A program made the translations under genes and the position numbers. A stretch of 64,000 nt of DNA from Affinundibacterium baiyunense (GTDB lineage Bacteria; Pseudomonadota; Gammaproteobacteria; Burkholderiales; Burkholderiaceae_D). Under the pieces are notes generated by a model. It was not told where the DNA came from. It worked only from the letters and a program-made list of their open reading frames with translations, and did no database searches. The stretch covers positions 62,001 to 126,000 of the forward strand of contig NZ_JAGSPM010000010.1 of the NCBI RefSeq assembly GCF_018139645.1, read 5' to 3'. This document shows positions 1-9,943 of this stretch, piece after piece (positions within the stretch are counted from its first letter, which is position 1; every line of letters starts with the position of its first letter).

Positions 1-684
1 ATCATCATTCACTTCCAATACACTACTTGCCTCAACGCCGTAGGTCAAACCATGATAAATCTCATCCACAACCATGTGTCCTGCTTGTGCATGTATCGCC
101 TGCGATAAGGCCAGCAACTCCTGCTTGCTCAGCAATGTGCCTGTTGGGTTGGCAGGTGACGCCAATAGTGCGCCCACCGTCTGCTCTTGCCAGTGTGCTT
201 GAATTAATTCTGGCGTCAATTGATAACGCATTTCTGGCCCAACAGGAACCAAGGCGGCAGAGGCTTCAATCAAACGCAAGAAGTGGCGATTACAAGGATA
301 ACCAGGGTCTGCCATCAACCAATGTTTGCCCGGATCGACCAATAAACTCGAGGTCAATAACAAAGCACCCGAACCACCCGGCGTAATTAAGATGCGACGC
401 TGGTCGATCTGTAATCCATAACGTTGTTGATAAAAACCACTAATTGCTTCACGTAGTTGCGGCAATCCGCGTGCGGCTGTGTACTTCGTGCGACCTGCTG
501 CCAAAGCGGCTTGCCCCGCCTGAATAATCGGCGCGGCAGTCGTAAAATCGGGCTCGCCAATTTCAAGATGAATAACATCATGCCCACTCGCTTGTAATTC
601 ATTGGCACGTGCCAGCAATGCCATCACATGAAATGGTTCAATGGCCCGACTACGAGCACTGTAAGCACTTTTGTTATTTGTCAT
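1..684 (-). CDS. PLP-dependent aminotransferase class I/II (partial, C-terminus off the window)
   Basis: A 228-codon open frame starts at the ATG at 684 and runs off the left edge. It reads as the N-terminal half of a fold-type I aminotransferase. An early EIGEPDF segment is followed by a Gly-Ser-Gly turn (PGGSGAL), then by SPANPTGT and DEIYHGLTYG, which are the Asn and the Asp/Tyr cofactor-contact motifs of the aspartate-aminotransferase superfamily. The PLP lysine lies beyond the edge. The amino-donor specificity cannot be told. The gene runs away from the window, and about 120 bp separates its start from a MITE-like element. Confidence 0.85.
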   Translation of the reverse strand, partial: MTNNKSAYSARSRAIEPFHVMALLARANELQASGHDVIHLEIGEPDFTTAAPIIQAGQAALAAGRTKYTAARGLPQLREAISGFYQQRYGLQIDQRRILITPGGSGALLLTSSLLVDPGKHWLMADPGYPCNRHFLRLIEASAALVPVGPEMRYQLTPELIQAHWQEQTVGALLASPANPTGTLLSKQELLALSQAIHAQAGHMVVDEIYHGLTYGVEASSVLEVNDD

Positions 685-805
685 ACGAGGTGGACTAATT
701 GGTAAGAAGTGCTAGTGTAATCAGCTTAGCGCAAGTTGGGAAATACAAACCAGCAATGTCGCTATCAAATCAAGTGATAGCCGAAATGCTAAGGAGCGAA
801 TTAAG

Positions 806-909
806 TAGGACTTACACAAAACAGACGCTAGCGTCGTTGGTTCGCCTCGCCGTACAACCGTACTGTCTTCGGCTTCCCGCCTAGCCAGCGCAATTTTGCG
901 TAAGTCCTA
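806..909. mobile_element. 104-bp MITE-like element with 16-bp terminal inverted repeats
   Basis: The left end TAGGACTTACACAAAA (806-821) and the right end TTTTGCGTAAGTCCTA (894-909) are inverted repeats with one mismatch. The element is flanked on both sides by the 5-bp direct repeat TTAAG (801-805 and 910-914), as expected of a target-site duplication. The interior is too short to code for a transposase. The right-hand duplicate contains the TAA stop of the neighbouring kinase gene, so insertion took place exactly at that stop codon without altering the protein. The parent insertion sequence is not in the window. Confidence 0.8.
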
Positions 910-3900
910 TTAAGGAACGAATTGCAGCGTCCTTAGCACCGTCAACGCATCATCATAAGCATATTGCGCAATATGCTGTTCAACTCGCGCGACCATGTTG
1001 GGGTCTAAGATCTGACAGAAATAGGCACGATTTTCTTCAAAATATTGTGGACAATCGCCACTAAATTCACTCAACAACTGCGCTAAGTGCGCTAGCCTTT
1101 GACGAACTTGTCTATCGTCGATTTCTGTGGTCACAGAATCGAGATTGACACTTCTCGAACTAGGTAAATTAGAGGGAAGCTGTTGTCTTAACTCTGTGAG
1201 CAGGAGTTGAAGAGAAGTCGCTAGTTGCTCGCACAAAGTCTGATAACGAGTTCTTGCAGTCGGATCTTGCTTTGCTAACTGTAGCGTGATTTCCAACTGT
1301 AGTGCATCTGCTTGCACTTGCTTCGCCCCGATACTGCCAGCGAGTCCTTTGAGCGTATGAACCAACAATAAAGCATGTTCATCATTATTGCTTTGTAAGG
1401 CTCGCTGCAATTGCTCTGTGGTGGCAGCTTGACCTTCTAAAAAGCGACGCAGTACTTTCAAATAAAGATCGTGCTTACCCATCATCAAACTGAGTCCTAA
1501 CGCACTATCGACTTGTGTCAAACGATTGAAATCAACTTGATCAATATTATCTGGCAGCGGTGCATAGGCCTCACGCTCTTCTTGAATAGCGAGTGCGGTT
1601 GATGCATTCTGATTGGATAAAAAATCAGTCGACGTTGGACAAATTTTATGCGCAAGCCAGCGCGCCAAGCTCGAAAATAAAGCATCTGGTTGCACAGGCT
1701 TAGCAAGAAAATCTTGCATGCCTTCATCCAAGCACCGCTGCCTTACATCTGCCATCGCATGCGCTGTCATTGCAATAATTGGTGATGGATAGAATTGCTG
1801 CTGACTACGAATATGCTGAGTCGCTTGATGCCCATCCATCCCCGGCATTTCCAAATCCATCAAAATTAAATCGTAATAATTGGGTCCAACTTGTTCTAAC
1901 CGCGCAAGCGCTTCATGACCGCTGGATGCCACTTCTACTTTAATTCCTACCGTTTCGAGCAGTTCAACAGCAATTTGCTGGTTGATTTCATTATCTTCCA
2001 CCAACAAGATTAAAGCATCAGCGTAGCGATGTTGAATCTGTGAACCAGCACCACTGTTTGAAACCACATTGTTTGGATGGCTCAATTCAAACGGCAGACT
2101 AAATTCAAAACAAGAGCCGACCCCAAACTCACTTTGCACTTGAATTTGCCCGCCTAGCAAAGTAACTAACTGATGCGAGATCGACAAACCCAGACCGGTA
2201 CCGCCAAACTTACGACTGGTAGAACTATCTGCTTGTGAAAACGCGGAAAACAAGCGCCCTACTTGTTCTTCGGTCATACCAATGCCACTATCCTTGACTG
2301 CAAAATTTAGCATCACATGATGACCCGAAATAGCGTGCTCGTTAGTCGACCCAGTAATACGCAAACTAACTTCGCCACGCTCGGTGAACTTAATCGCATT
2401 ATTGACCAAGTTCACCAACACTTGCCCTAAACGCAAAGCATCGCCAACCAAAAATCTAGGAAGCGCATCAGCCAGTTCAAATTTGAGTAACAGACCTTTT
2501 TCATGTGCTTTTTGTGCCGTCACAGTGCTCACATGTTTGACGACCTCGTCCAAAGAAAATGGGCTGAAATCGACATCCATTTTCCCTGCTTCAATTTTTG
2601 AGAAATCTAAAATACTATTGATGATTCCCAGCAGAGCATTTCCTGCATCATGAATTTTATTGAGATAGTCACGTTGCTTGGTACTTAAATCGGTACGCAA
2701 GGATAAATACGCCAAGCCGATAATTGCATTCATCGGTGTGCGAATCTCATGACTCATATTTGCTAAGAAAGAACTCTTCGCTTGATTTGCTAACTCCGCA
2801 ACTTCGCGCGCGTGCAATTCGGCCGCAATTTTTTCCGCCAACATTTGCTGATGTGATCGTTGCGCTTCTGCCTGCAAATCCTGATCGAGCAATTCTGCTG
2901 TTTGTACGATGGTACGCACTTCATCAGGACGATACTGATTGAAATCTGGTTTACTACCGAGCAATAGCATGCCAGTCAAATTACCGCGATGGGTGAACGG
3001 CACCAACAAGGCATTCTCGCCCGCCACACTAGCAATCGACTGCGGCATTTTCGAACGTAGGATGCGCGCCAAGTCGCCACCCAAGGCATACACCTTATCG
3101 GGAGCAAGGTCAAAATCTCCAGCAATTTTGCGACAGAAGCCTTCGTGATAAGTATAAATCGCACTACGAGCGCCATTGGTATAGGCGCTAAATGCATTCA
3201 GATAGTGCTCAACTAATTGCGCTTGTCCTTTGATATCTTTGGCATTGGCTACCGCAATTTGCAAAGCCTCTTGCTGCGCACGCCATCTTGGATAAAGCCA
3301 CGTCCGCACCAATTGCTCAGAAAACGCTAACCAAGGCTTATAGAGCGCCAACAGAATCGAACCGCAAACTGCGTCAAATAGCAACGTGGTCCAGCGTGTG
3401 GTTAAGGCAAAGTAAGGAGCGATTAATAACTGCATCAAGGCAAAACAAGCAAACAAGCCGAGGATGACCAAGGCATACACACTAAAACGATTTAATGCAA
3501 AGCTAAAATCAAACAAGCGATTCTTCAATAAGGCATAACCTAAACCACCGTAAGCAAGAAAAATAATTGAAGAGTTGAATGACTCGACATAAGCAAGCGC
3601 GAGTTCTTCGTCGACGATTCGAAATAAATTATGGAACATATAGATCGCATAAATATTTCCCATGCAAAAACCTATCCATGCCAAACGTTGCCGCGTAATG
3701 CCACTACTTGCTCGCCACGACACCAATAATGCACCAAGTGAGAAAATCACCGAGGTAATCGCCAAAGCACGACGCCACAAACGCATGTTTAACCACTCGC
3801 GTAATTCCCAAGGCAGGATACCTAATTTCAAGAAGATGTAGCAGAAGGTATAGCTCGCAAAGCACAGCATATACACATAGAACAAGAGTCGCACCGAAGC

Positions 3901-4641
3901 TAGGCGCCAATGTGGTCGGCTTTCTGGAAAGACAAGACAGAAGTAGGTGAAGAAAACGTAACCGACAAAAAGCTCAATCGGGAAAACATATAAAGTTAGA
4001 AAATCCTGTAAGTCACCGCTAGGTAAATACGGAATAAAGGTATCAGGAATAATCGCCAACATCGCAATCGCCAATACGCGCATAGGCATACTATTCGCAT
4101 GGCGCAAGACCAACATACTGATAATAAATAAAGCGATGAAAGTCGTTGCAAATTGCGTTAAAGTAATCGCCAACCAAATCTCGGCATGCCGCAAATTTTT
4201 TGGGATAGGTTGCAGTATCAAATGTTGACTAACAGGTTGACTAGCGTATTGGCTAACTTCTGCACCTTGGTGAGCAGACTTAGCTTGAACAGACGCTTGA
4301 TTGGCTGGGTACCAGCGCAAACCAATACGATCTTCCATCGCCAATAAACGTGACTCATCACCAATCCTGTCAAACACGACATGGTCACCGACTCTCACGC
4401 CAGCTTGCCGCAAGGGCGATTCTGGTTTCAAATGTTCTATGGGAAGCCGATAGTAACGATCAGGTGCACCGAAAGTCGCCCCCAACTCAGCCGCAACCTT
4501 GGGTCCGGCACTACGCTGCCAGTAGCTACTCGCCCACAGGTCTAATACGCCAAACACCGCGACCAAAGTGAGCATCAATATCTTAAATCGCAGATGAGAA
4601 AGGAGCGCTTTTGCCATTCGGTATCGGAATTCAGAGATCAA
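910..4641 (-). CDS. Membrane-bound hybrid sensor histidine kinase (HisKA-HATPase-REC-Hpt)
   Basis: This 1243-residue protein has an N-terminal membrane helix and an extracytoplasmic stretch with a PDZ-like [10 protein letters not shown] segment near residue 80. A block of about eight hydrophobic helices (roughly 155-440) follows, then a GAF-like region (about 470-600). The HisKA box [12 protein letters not shown] has its phospho-acceptor at His631. The HATPase region shows NLVNNAIKF and GTGLGLSIS. The receiver domain has [10 protein letters not shown] with Asp929, and the C-terminal Hpt domain has LVHTLKG with His1095. It therefore carries a full His-Asp-His relay. No response regulator is adjacent, so the final target is unknown. 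The stop codon lies in the target duplication of a MITE. Confidence 0.9.
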   Translation of the reverse strand: MISEFRYRMAKALLSHLRFKILMLTLVAVFGVLDLWASSYWQRSAGPKVAAELGATFGAPDRYYRLPIEHLKPESPLRQAGVRVGDHVVFDRIGDESRLLAMEDRIGLRWYPANQASVQAKSAHQGAEVSQYASQPVSQHLILQPIPKNLRHAEIWLAITLTQFATTFIALFIISMLVLRHANSMPMRVLAIAMLAIIPDTFIPYLPSGDLQDFLTLYVFPIELFVGYVFFTYFCLVFPESRPHWRLASVRLLFYVYMLCFASYTFCYIFLKLGILPWELREWLNMRLWRRALAITSVIFSLGALLVSWRASSGITRQRLAWIGFCMGNIYAIYMFHNLFRIVDEELALAYVESFNSSIIFLAYGGLGYALLKNRLFDFSFALNRFSVYALVILGLFACFALMQLLIAPYFALTTRWTTLLFDAVCGSILLALYKPWLAFSEQLVRTWLYPRWRAQQEALQIAVANAKDIKGQAQLVEHYLNAFSAYTNGARSAIYTYHEGFCRKIAGDFDLAPDKVYALGGDLARILRSKMPQSIASVAGENALLVPFTHRGNLTGMLLLGSKPDFNQYRPDEVRTIVQTAELLDQDLQAEAQRSHQQMLAEKIAAELHAREVAELANQAKSSFLANMSHEIRTPMNAIIGLAYLSLRTDLSTKQRDYLNKIHDAGNALLGIINSILDFSKIEAGKMDVDFSPFSLDEVVKHVSTVTAQKAHEKGLLLKFELADALPRFLVGDALRLGQVLVNLVNNAIKFTERGEVSLRITGSTNEHAISGHHVMLNFAVKDSGIGMTEEQVGRLFSAFSQADSSTSRKFGGTGLGLSISHQLVTLLGGQIQVQSEFGVGSCFEFSLPFELSHPNNVVSNSGAGSQIQHRYADALILLVEDNEINQQIAVELLETVGIKVEVASSGHEALARLEQVGPNYYDLILMDLEMPGMDGHQATQHIRSQQQFYPSPIIAMTAHAMADVRQRCLDEGMQDFLAKPVQPDALFSSLARWLAHKICPTSTDFLSNQNASTALAIQEEREAYAPLPDNIDQVDFNRLTQVDSALGLSLMMGKHDLYLKVLRRFLEGQAATTEQLQRALQSNNDEHALLLVHTLKGLAGSIGAKQVQADALQLEITLQLAKQDPTARTRYQTLCEQLATSLQLLLTELRQQLPSNLPSSRSVNLDSVTTEIDDRQVRQRLAHLAQLLSEFSGDCPQYFEENRAYFCQILDPNMVARVEQHIAQYAYDDALTVLRTLQFVP

Positions 4642-4895
4642 CAGCTTGTGAAAAGTCTGTTAAGAAGAAATTACAGCGAAGCAAAACTTAAATACAAAAT
4701 TGCTGCGTTTTTATAATCCTCTGATTCTAAAGGTGAAGCGCATGTTTCTAGCCATTTCCACAAAAAAATTGTTTTAAATCATCGTTTTTTTGTTGTATGA
4801 CTGCCTTTCTCTTGTCATTTTTCGTTCACTCAACTTTGCTAGGTGATTTCAAATGACAAGAAAAAGTTCAAAATGACAAGATTAATTTAACTTGA

Positions 4896-5642
4896 TCAAA
4901 AATTTTTACTAACAGTTGCTACCACCGCTGTTTTTCCCAAAAACTTTCCGTTCGCAGGTGAAGCGTAGGCAAGCTTATTTGCATTCGTGCCCATAACAGC
5001 CAAGGCGGCGTTGAATATGCCGAGGTCTTTGGTGATACCAACTTTCCAATCGGTGTAAGAAGAAATACTGTTGTGGTTAACTCGTTGATGACCCGCATGC
5101 AGATTCATCACCAAGCCATTCTCAATTTCAATATTCGCTCCGATGTCTAGGTAGCCACTGTTTTTGCTATTCGCAAAGCCAAACAAGTTCGTCGTCGAGT
5201 GCGAGTATTTCGCATACGCTGGGCCATAGCTGAATTGACCGTACACTTCCGTCGTATTCGCACTCACTGCTAAACCATTGGATGGATAAACGTAAGTTAA
5301 AACACCGACGTCATAACTGATATCGCTGGTCAAAGCACCACGTTTTCCTGCATACAAATCGACTTCGACACTACCACCGCCACCTGCATCTTTGGTCCAC
5401 TTAATGGTCGATGCCCAAGCGCCAGCATAGAAACCAGAAGCATTATTCACATAGTCAGCACCGCCTTGTAAGGCTGGCATTAAACGCGTTTGTGAAATAC
5501 CACGGTAACGATAGTCTGATGCCAACGCTGCATTGAAACTAAACTCATGCTCCGGCTTTGCGGTTGGAGCAGCATCTTGCGCGTGTGCTACTTGAACGTT
5601 AAACATAGTTGCTATAGCAGTGACTAAAAAAACTCTCTTCAT
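4896..5642 (-). CDS. TorF-family putative outer-membrane porin
   Basis: The product is 248 residues with a clear signal peptide (MKRVFLVTAIATMFNVQVAHA). The mature part is rich in aromatic beta-strand patterns, beginning FNAALASDYRYRGISQT, the hallmark of the TorF/TIGR02001 porin family of proteobacteria. It ends in Phe, as outer-membrane barrels do. I chose the ATG at 5642 because GGAAGT lies just upstream of it; a longer reading from a TTG at 5657 would place that Shine-Dalgarno sequence inside the gene. Substrate unknown. It is separated by 173 bp from kdpE and probably has its own promoter. Confidence 0.8.
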   Translation of the reverse strand: MKRVFLVTAIATMFNVQVAHAQDAAPTAKPEHEFSFNAALASDYRYRGISQTRLMPALQGGADYVNNASGFYAGAWASTIKWTKDAGGGGSVEVDLYAGKRGALTSDISYDVGVLTYVYPSNGLAVSANTTEVYGQFSYGPAYAKYSHSTTNLFGFANSKNSGYLDIGANIEIENGLVMNLHAGHQRVNHNSISSYTDWKVGITKDLGIFNAALAVMGTNANKLAYASPANGKFLGKTAVVATVSKNF

Positions 5643-5755
5643 CTTACTTCCTTTCAAATTAACGACGATGTCGTACTGGTGAATGTTCTTATTAATTCGC
5701 TTATCGACTAGAACAAAAATACTTCAATTAGTAAATGTTGGCGTGCAGAAGCCCT

Positions 5756-5780
5756 ATCGACAAACCAAACGCTTGTCGAT
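5756..5780. other. Hairpin downstream of kdpE
   Basis: ATCGACAA (5756-5763) and TTGTCGAT (5773-5780) form a perfect 8-bp stem with a 9-nt loop, 36 bp beyond the kdpE stop. No T-run follows it on the minus strand, so it is not a canonical intrinsic terminator. It may be an mRNA 3'-end stabiliser or chance. Confidence 0.3.
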
Positions 5781-5815
5781 GTACATCTTTTTCTAGGATT
5801 TTTATATTTACTTAA

Positions 5816-6535
5816 TTAGTGCGGTAGCATCAGACGATATCCCACGGCAGTCTCAGTTAAGAAATACTGGGGCTGAGTTGGATCATCTTCGAGTTTTTGT
5901 CTTAGATAACGCATATAGATTCTTAAGTAATGTCCGCTTTCTCCATGAGATGGCCCCCAAACTTCTTTGAGTAACTGCGGATTAGTTACCACACGCCCTG
6001 CATTATTCACCAATACATTGAGTAGTCTAAATTCAGTCGGTGTCAAATGGACAACCTGGTCAGCTTTGGTCACTAATCTTGCCTTCATATCGATTTTCAC
6101 GTCACCAAATTGCACGATGCCGCTCAAGTCGACACCTGGCTGGCGTTGTCGTCGTAAAGTAGCGCGCACGCGTGCTTGCAGTTCGCCAATCCCAAACGGT
6201 TTCGTTAGATAATCATCTGCACCGGCATCAAGTGCGCGAATCTTTTCCATCTCACTTACACGTGCCGACAAGACGATGATCGGCACACTAGACCAGCGTC
6301 GTACATCTTTAATGAAATCAATGCCGTCACCATCGGGCAAACCCAAGTCGAGTATTACCAAATCGGGCTGCCGAGTGCCTGCATCGATTAGACCACGCTG
6401 CAAAGTGCTAGATTCATTCACCTGCCAGCCCTCTTCTTCCAATGCAGTGCGGACAAAGCGACGGATCTGCGGTTCATCTTCCACCAATAGCGCACTCGGT
6501 GTACTGATGTTCGGATCTTTTGCTGTTTGACTCAT
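5816..6535 (-). CDS. kdpE: KdpE, response regulator of the Kdp K+ uptake operon
   Basis: This 239-residue OmpR/PhoB-class regulator has an N-terminal receiver domain with phospho-acceptor Asp63 in LVILDLGLPDGDG and conserved Lys in YLTKPFG. The C-terminal winged helix contains LTPTEFRLLNVL and ESGHYLRIYMRYLRQKLE, typical of KdpE. Its ATG overlaps the kdpD stop by 4 nt (ATGA), so the two are translationally coupled. By family it is phosphorylated by KdpD and activates kdp transcription at low K+. A matching direct-repeat box lies upstream of the operon at 14234-14250. Confidence 0.95.
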   Translation of the reverse strand: MSQTAKDPNISTPSALLVEDEPQIRRFVRTALEEEGWQVNESSTLQRGLIDAGTRQPDLVILDLGLPDGDGIDFIKDVRRWSSVPIIVLSARVSEMEKIRALDAGADDYLTKPFGIGELQARVRATLRRQRQPGVDLSGIVQFGDVKIDMKARLVTKADQVVHLTPTEFRLLNVLVNNAGRVVTNPQLLKEVWGPSHGESGHYLRIYMRYLRQKLEDDPTQPQYFLTETAVGYRLMLPH

Positions 6536-9291
6536 TGCTCTTGCCTTTTAGCATGTGTAATCACGGGCGATCCATTATGGATTGCGTTGATAGCCTCAAA
6601 ATCCGGCATTTTTGGCGGCATTCCCAATGGTAAGGTAAAAGTGATACAAGCACCGCCATCAGGAGAATTTGCGGCACATATTCGACCATGATGCGCTTCC
6701 ACAATCGCGCGACAAATTGCTAAACCTAAGCCAACTCCCGGCTTCGACGATTCGCGCTCGCCGCGCGTGAATTTTTCAAAAATCGCTTCTTCTTTGCCAT
6801 TCGGCAAACCCGGTCCATTATCATAGACCATCACTTGGAGATCACTTTCCAATAAGTTCACGCTTAGTGTGATGCGAGAACCCTCTGACGTGTATTTCGC
6901 AGCATTTTCTAACAAATTACACAGCACACGCTCGATCAATACCGCATCAAAATTCACTAGTGGTAAGTCGTTCACCAACAGCGTTTGCACCTGATGCTCT
7001 CTCAACTGCGGTGCGCTGATGCGTAGCGCGCTGCCGACTACCTCTTCGAATGGCTGCCACTGTAAATCGAGCTTCACTTCACCACTTTGTATGCGTGCCA
7101 TATCGAGCAAATTCGCGACCAGCGCACTCATACGTAATGCTTCCGCATGCAGGGCTTGCGTCATCGCTTGTTGTTTTTGGCTAAGCTCGGGCTTTGATGT
7201 AGTCAAGGCTTCTGAAATGCCAACGATCGAGGTCAGTGGGGTACGTAGGTCATGCGACAATGCTGCCAGTAGGGAATTGCGTAAGCGTTCAGATTCCATA
7301 TGAAGCAAAGCACCCTGTGCAACCTCGATGTAATGCACGCGCTCTAATGCGATAGCAACTAGGGCTGCAAAAGTATCCAATTGCTGGCGTTGCTCTGGAA
7401 TCAAAATCCAACTCCGATTTGCGGGAGCGATCGCCAATAAACCGCGCGTCCGCATCGGTGCAACCAAAGGCAAATAAAAATAAGGGCTTGAAGGCAAAGT
7501 GTCGGTGCTGATGCCTGCGGCTTCCACTTTATCAAAAGCCCATTGCGCGATACCCATATCTAAGCCAACCGCCGCGGATTCAGGCAATTGTAAGCGCCCT
7601 TCTTCATCTGGCAGTAATAAAACAGCTTTTGCCCGAAAGGCATTTTGAATAACCGATTGCGTCGCTTCAATGATTTGTTCGCTTTGCAAAAAGCCAGATA
7701 AATCACGCGCAAATTCATACAAAGCAAGTGAACGTGCCTCTCGATGTGAGGCGACCTTGGCTTGATATCGAAGGCCTGCGGTCAAATGTCCTGTAATCAT
7801 TCCAACCGCAAGCATGACGCCAAACGTCATGACATATTGCAAATCACTTACTGCAAAAGAAAAGCGCGGTGGCACGAGGAAAAAGTCAAATGCCAGCACC
7901 CCAACCACCGTGGCCAACACAGAAGGGCCACGTCCAAATCGCACCGCAACTAGAACCACAGTTAACAAGAACAACATCGCGATGTTAACTAAATTAAACA
8001 CCGCCAATAAAGGCGTCGCAATGATCACGGTAAGAACGCTAGCGAGCCCTGCATAAACATAGCGTAAGACGCGTCGCTTACCTGACTTCGCGCCAGCGAT
8101 CGCTGTGGGCTTTAACTCTAATGAACGGGACTCCTGATTGCTTTCAAACTGATTCGATTCTCCACCGATCTCAATCAAATCTAAATTGTGAGCACGTGCT
8201 GCCAACCGCTGTGCCAAGGTAGTACGCCAGTTGAACACCGCTTTTCGACGACCAATGACAATACGAGAAAAATTGTGTTGATTCGCATAGTCAACGATCG
8301 TTTGCACAACATCATTGCCCGTCAATACGGCGGTCTTCGCGCCCAAATCTTGTGCCAGCTTCAAATTCTTTAGAATACGTTCGCGTGCCGGTGCTAGCAA
8401 TTTTTGTAAGTTAGGAGTTTCAATATAGATGGCCTGCCACTCCGCATTCATCTGTTTCGATAAACGCGCTGCACTACGAACCACATGATCCGCATTCGCT
8501 TGTGGCCCAACGCATACCAGCAAGGCTGCGTCGGTCTTCCAAACCGCGCTAATCGATTTTTCTACACGATAGGCTTGGACATCATCTTCCACTCTATCGG
8601 CAGTGCGGCGTAAAGCAAGTTCGCGTAGAGCTATTAAATTTCCTTTACGGAAAAAATTCTTAGCAGCGCGTTCGGCTTGCTGCACTTTATAGATTCGTCC
8701 TGTCCTTAGGCGTGCTAGCAATTCATCGGCTGGAATATCAACCAACACAACTTCATCGGCTTCGTCAAAGATGGTATCAGGTAAAGTCTCAGCAACACGT
8801 ATGCCAGTGATGCCACCGACTACGTCATTTAAGCTTTCTAGATGCTGGACATTGACTGTGGTGAACACATCGATGCCAGCATCTAATAATTCTTCCACGT
8901 CTTGCCAACGTTTAGGATGTCGTGACCCGGGTGCATTCGAGTGAGCAAGCTCATCCATCAAGATCAAATCGGGTCGACGTTCCAGCGCTGCATCGATATC
9001 AAACTCAAATAAAGTTTTGTCACGATAAACAATCGCTTTCAGGGTTAGGACTTCCAATCCATCCAGCAGTGCGGCTGTCTCATCACGTCCGTGGGTTTCG
9101 ATCACACCGACCAAGACTTCTTCACCACTTTTCAGTAATTTATGTGCTGCAGATAGCATTGCGTAGGTTTTGCCGACTCCAGCGGAGGCGCCAAAATAGA
9201 TGCGTAATTTGCCGCGTGTTGCACGCCGTTCCTGCGCTTGCACATGCGCGAGCAGGACATCAGGATCGGGGCGTTGGTCGGTGTTTCCCAT
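6532..9291 (-). CDS. kdpD: KdpD, K+-responsive sensor histidine kinase
   Basis: This 919-residue protein shows the complete KdpD order. The N-terminal KdpD domain has a Walker A GASAGVGKT at 34-42 and DELAHSN. A universal-stress-like domain follows (about 250-370, with GRRKAVFNWRTTLAQ), then four membrane helices near 405-505 and a GAF domain. The HisKA box SHDLRTPLTS has His680. The ATPase shows NLLENAAKYT and GVGLGLAICRAIVEAHHG. By family it senses low K+ or ionic strength and phosphorylates KdpE. It starts 30 nt after kdpC and overlaps kdpE. Confidence 0.95.
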   Translation of the reverse strand: MGNTDQRPDPDVLLAHVQAQERRATRGKLRIYFGASAGVGKTYAMLSAAHKLLKSGEEVLVGVIETHGRDETAALLDGLEVLTLKAIVYRDKTLFEFDIDAALERRPDLILMDELAHSNAPGSRHPKRWQDVEELLDAGIDVFTTVNVQHLESLNDVVGGITGIRVAETLPDTIFDEADEVVLVDIPADELLARLRTGRIYKVQQAERAAKNFFRKGNLIALRELALRRTADRVEDDVQAYRVEKSISAVWKTDAALLVCVGPQANADHVVRSAARLSKQMNAEWQAIYIETPNLQKLLAPARERILKNLKLAQDLGAKTAVLTGNDVVQTIVDYANQHNFSRIVIGRRKAVFNWRTTLAQRLAARAHNLDLIEIGGESNQFESNQESRSLELKPTAIAGAKSGKRRVLRYVYAGLASVLTVIIATPLLAVFNLVNIAMLFLLTVVLVAVRFGRGPSVLATVVGVLAFDFFLVPPRFSFAVSDLQYVMTFGVMLAVGMITGHLTAGLRYQAKVASHREARSLALYEFARDLSGFLQSEQIIEATQSVIQNAFRAKAVLLLPDEEGRLQLPESAAVGLDMGIAQWAFDKVEAAGISTDTLPSSPYFYLPLVAPMRTRGLLAIAPANRSWILIPEQRQQLDTFAALVAIALERVHYIEVAQGALLHMESERLRNSLLAALSHDLRTPLTSIVGISEALTTSKPELSQKQQAMTQALHAEALRMSALVANLLDMARIQSGEVKLDLQWQPFEEVVGSALRISAPQLREHQVQTLLVNDLPLVNFDAVLIERVLCNLLENAAKYTSEGSRITLSVNLLESDLQVMVYDNGPGLPNGKEEAIFEKFTRGERESSKPGVGLGLAICRAIVEAHHGRICAANSPDGGACITFTLPLGMPPKMPDFEAINAIHNGSPVITHAKRQEQ

Positions 9292-9321
9292 AACAATATG
9301 CGTATGATCAATTGAACTGAA

Positions 9322-9912
9322 TTACTTGGATTGCGGCAGTGCTAGGTTCAACTGCAAAACATTCACACGCGGCTCACCAAATAATCCCATGACAGGCTTC
9401 TGCGCGAACTGATCGATTAATGCGCGCACTTGCGCTTCTGTCATTTTACGCTCTCGCGCAACTCTAGAAACTTGATAATACGCAGCAGCCAAACTAATTT
9501 CTGGATCTAAACCACTGGCTGAGGCGGTTACCAAGTCCACTGGAATTGCCGCAGTATTGCTAGGATCTGCGGCTTTCAAAGCTTCGACACGCGCTTTCAC
9601 ATTGTCCAACTGTGCCGCGTTAGTCGGGCCCAAATTCGAGCCACTAGAGTTAGTCGCATTGTTCGCCATCGGACCTGTCGCAGATGGACGCCCCCAGAAA
9701 AACTGCGGAGAACTAAAGGACTGTCCGATTAAACTAGAGCCGACGACCTTACCATCTTTAACAATCAAGCTACCTTCTGCCTTTTCGTTAAAAACGAGTT
9801 TGGCTATACCCGTCATCGCTAGTGGGTAAGCAACCCCTACCACAACGGTAAGTCCGACAAACAGCATCACCGCTGGACGCAAGGTGGACAGAATAGAATT
9901 ATTTGTACTCAT
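9322..9912 (-). CDS. kdpC: KdpC, K+-transporting ATPase subunit C
   Basis: This 196-residue protein has one N-terminal membrane helix (residues about 12-36, [25 protein letters not shown]) and a periplasmic domain. That domain carries the KdpC signatures [27 protein letters not shown] and [10 protein letters not shown]. An AGGAAA ribosome site precedes the ATG at 9912. By family KdpC binds the KdpA/KdpB interface and stabilises the complex. Third pump subunit in the operon, 31 nt after kdpB. Confidence 0.95.
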   Translation of the reverse strand: MSTNNSILSTLRPAVMLFVGLTVVVGVAYPLAMTGIAKLVFNEKAEGSLIVKDGKVVGSSLIGQSFSSPQFFWGRPSATGPMANNATNSSGSNLGPTNAAQLDNVKARVEALKAADPSNTAAIPVDLVTASASGLDPEISLAAAYYQVSRVARERKMTEAQVRALIDQFAQKPVMGLFGEPRVNVLQLNLALPQSK

Positions 9913-9943
9913 GATGTTTCCTATATATATGCAGATGAATCGC

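Noticed and set aside
699-884. 61-codon frame on the plus strand
   Set aside because: It runs across the MITE and its flank, has no family pattern, and is explained by the repeat.
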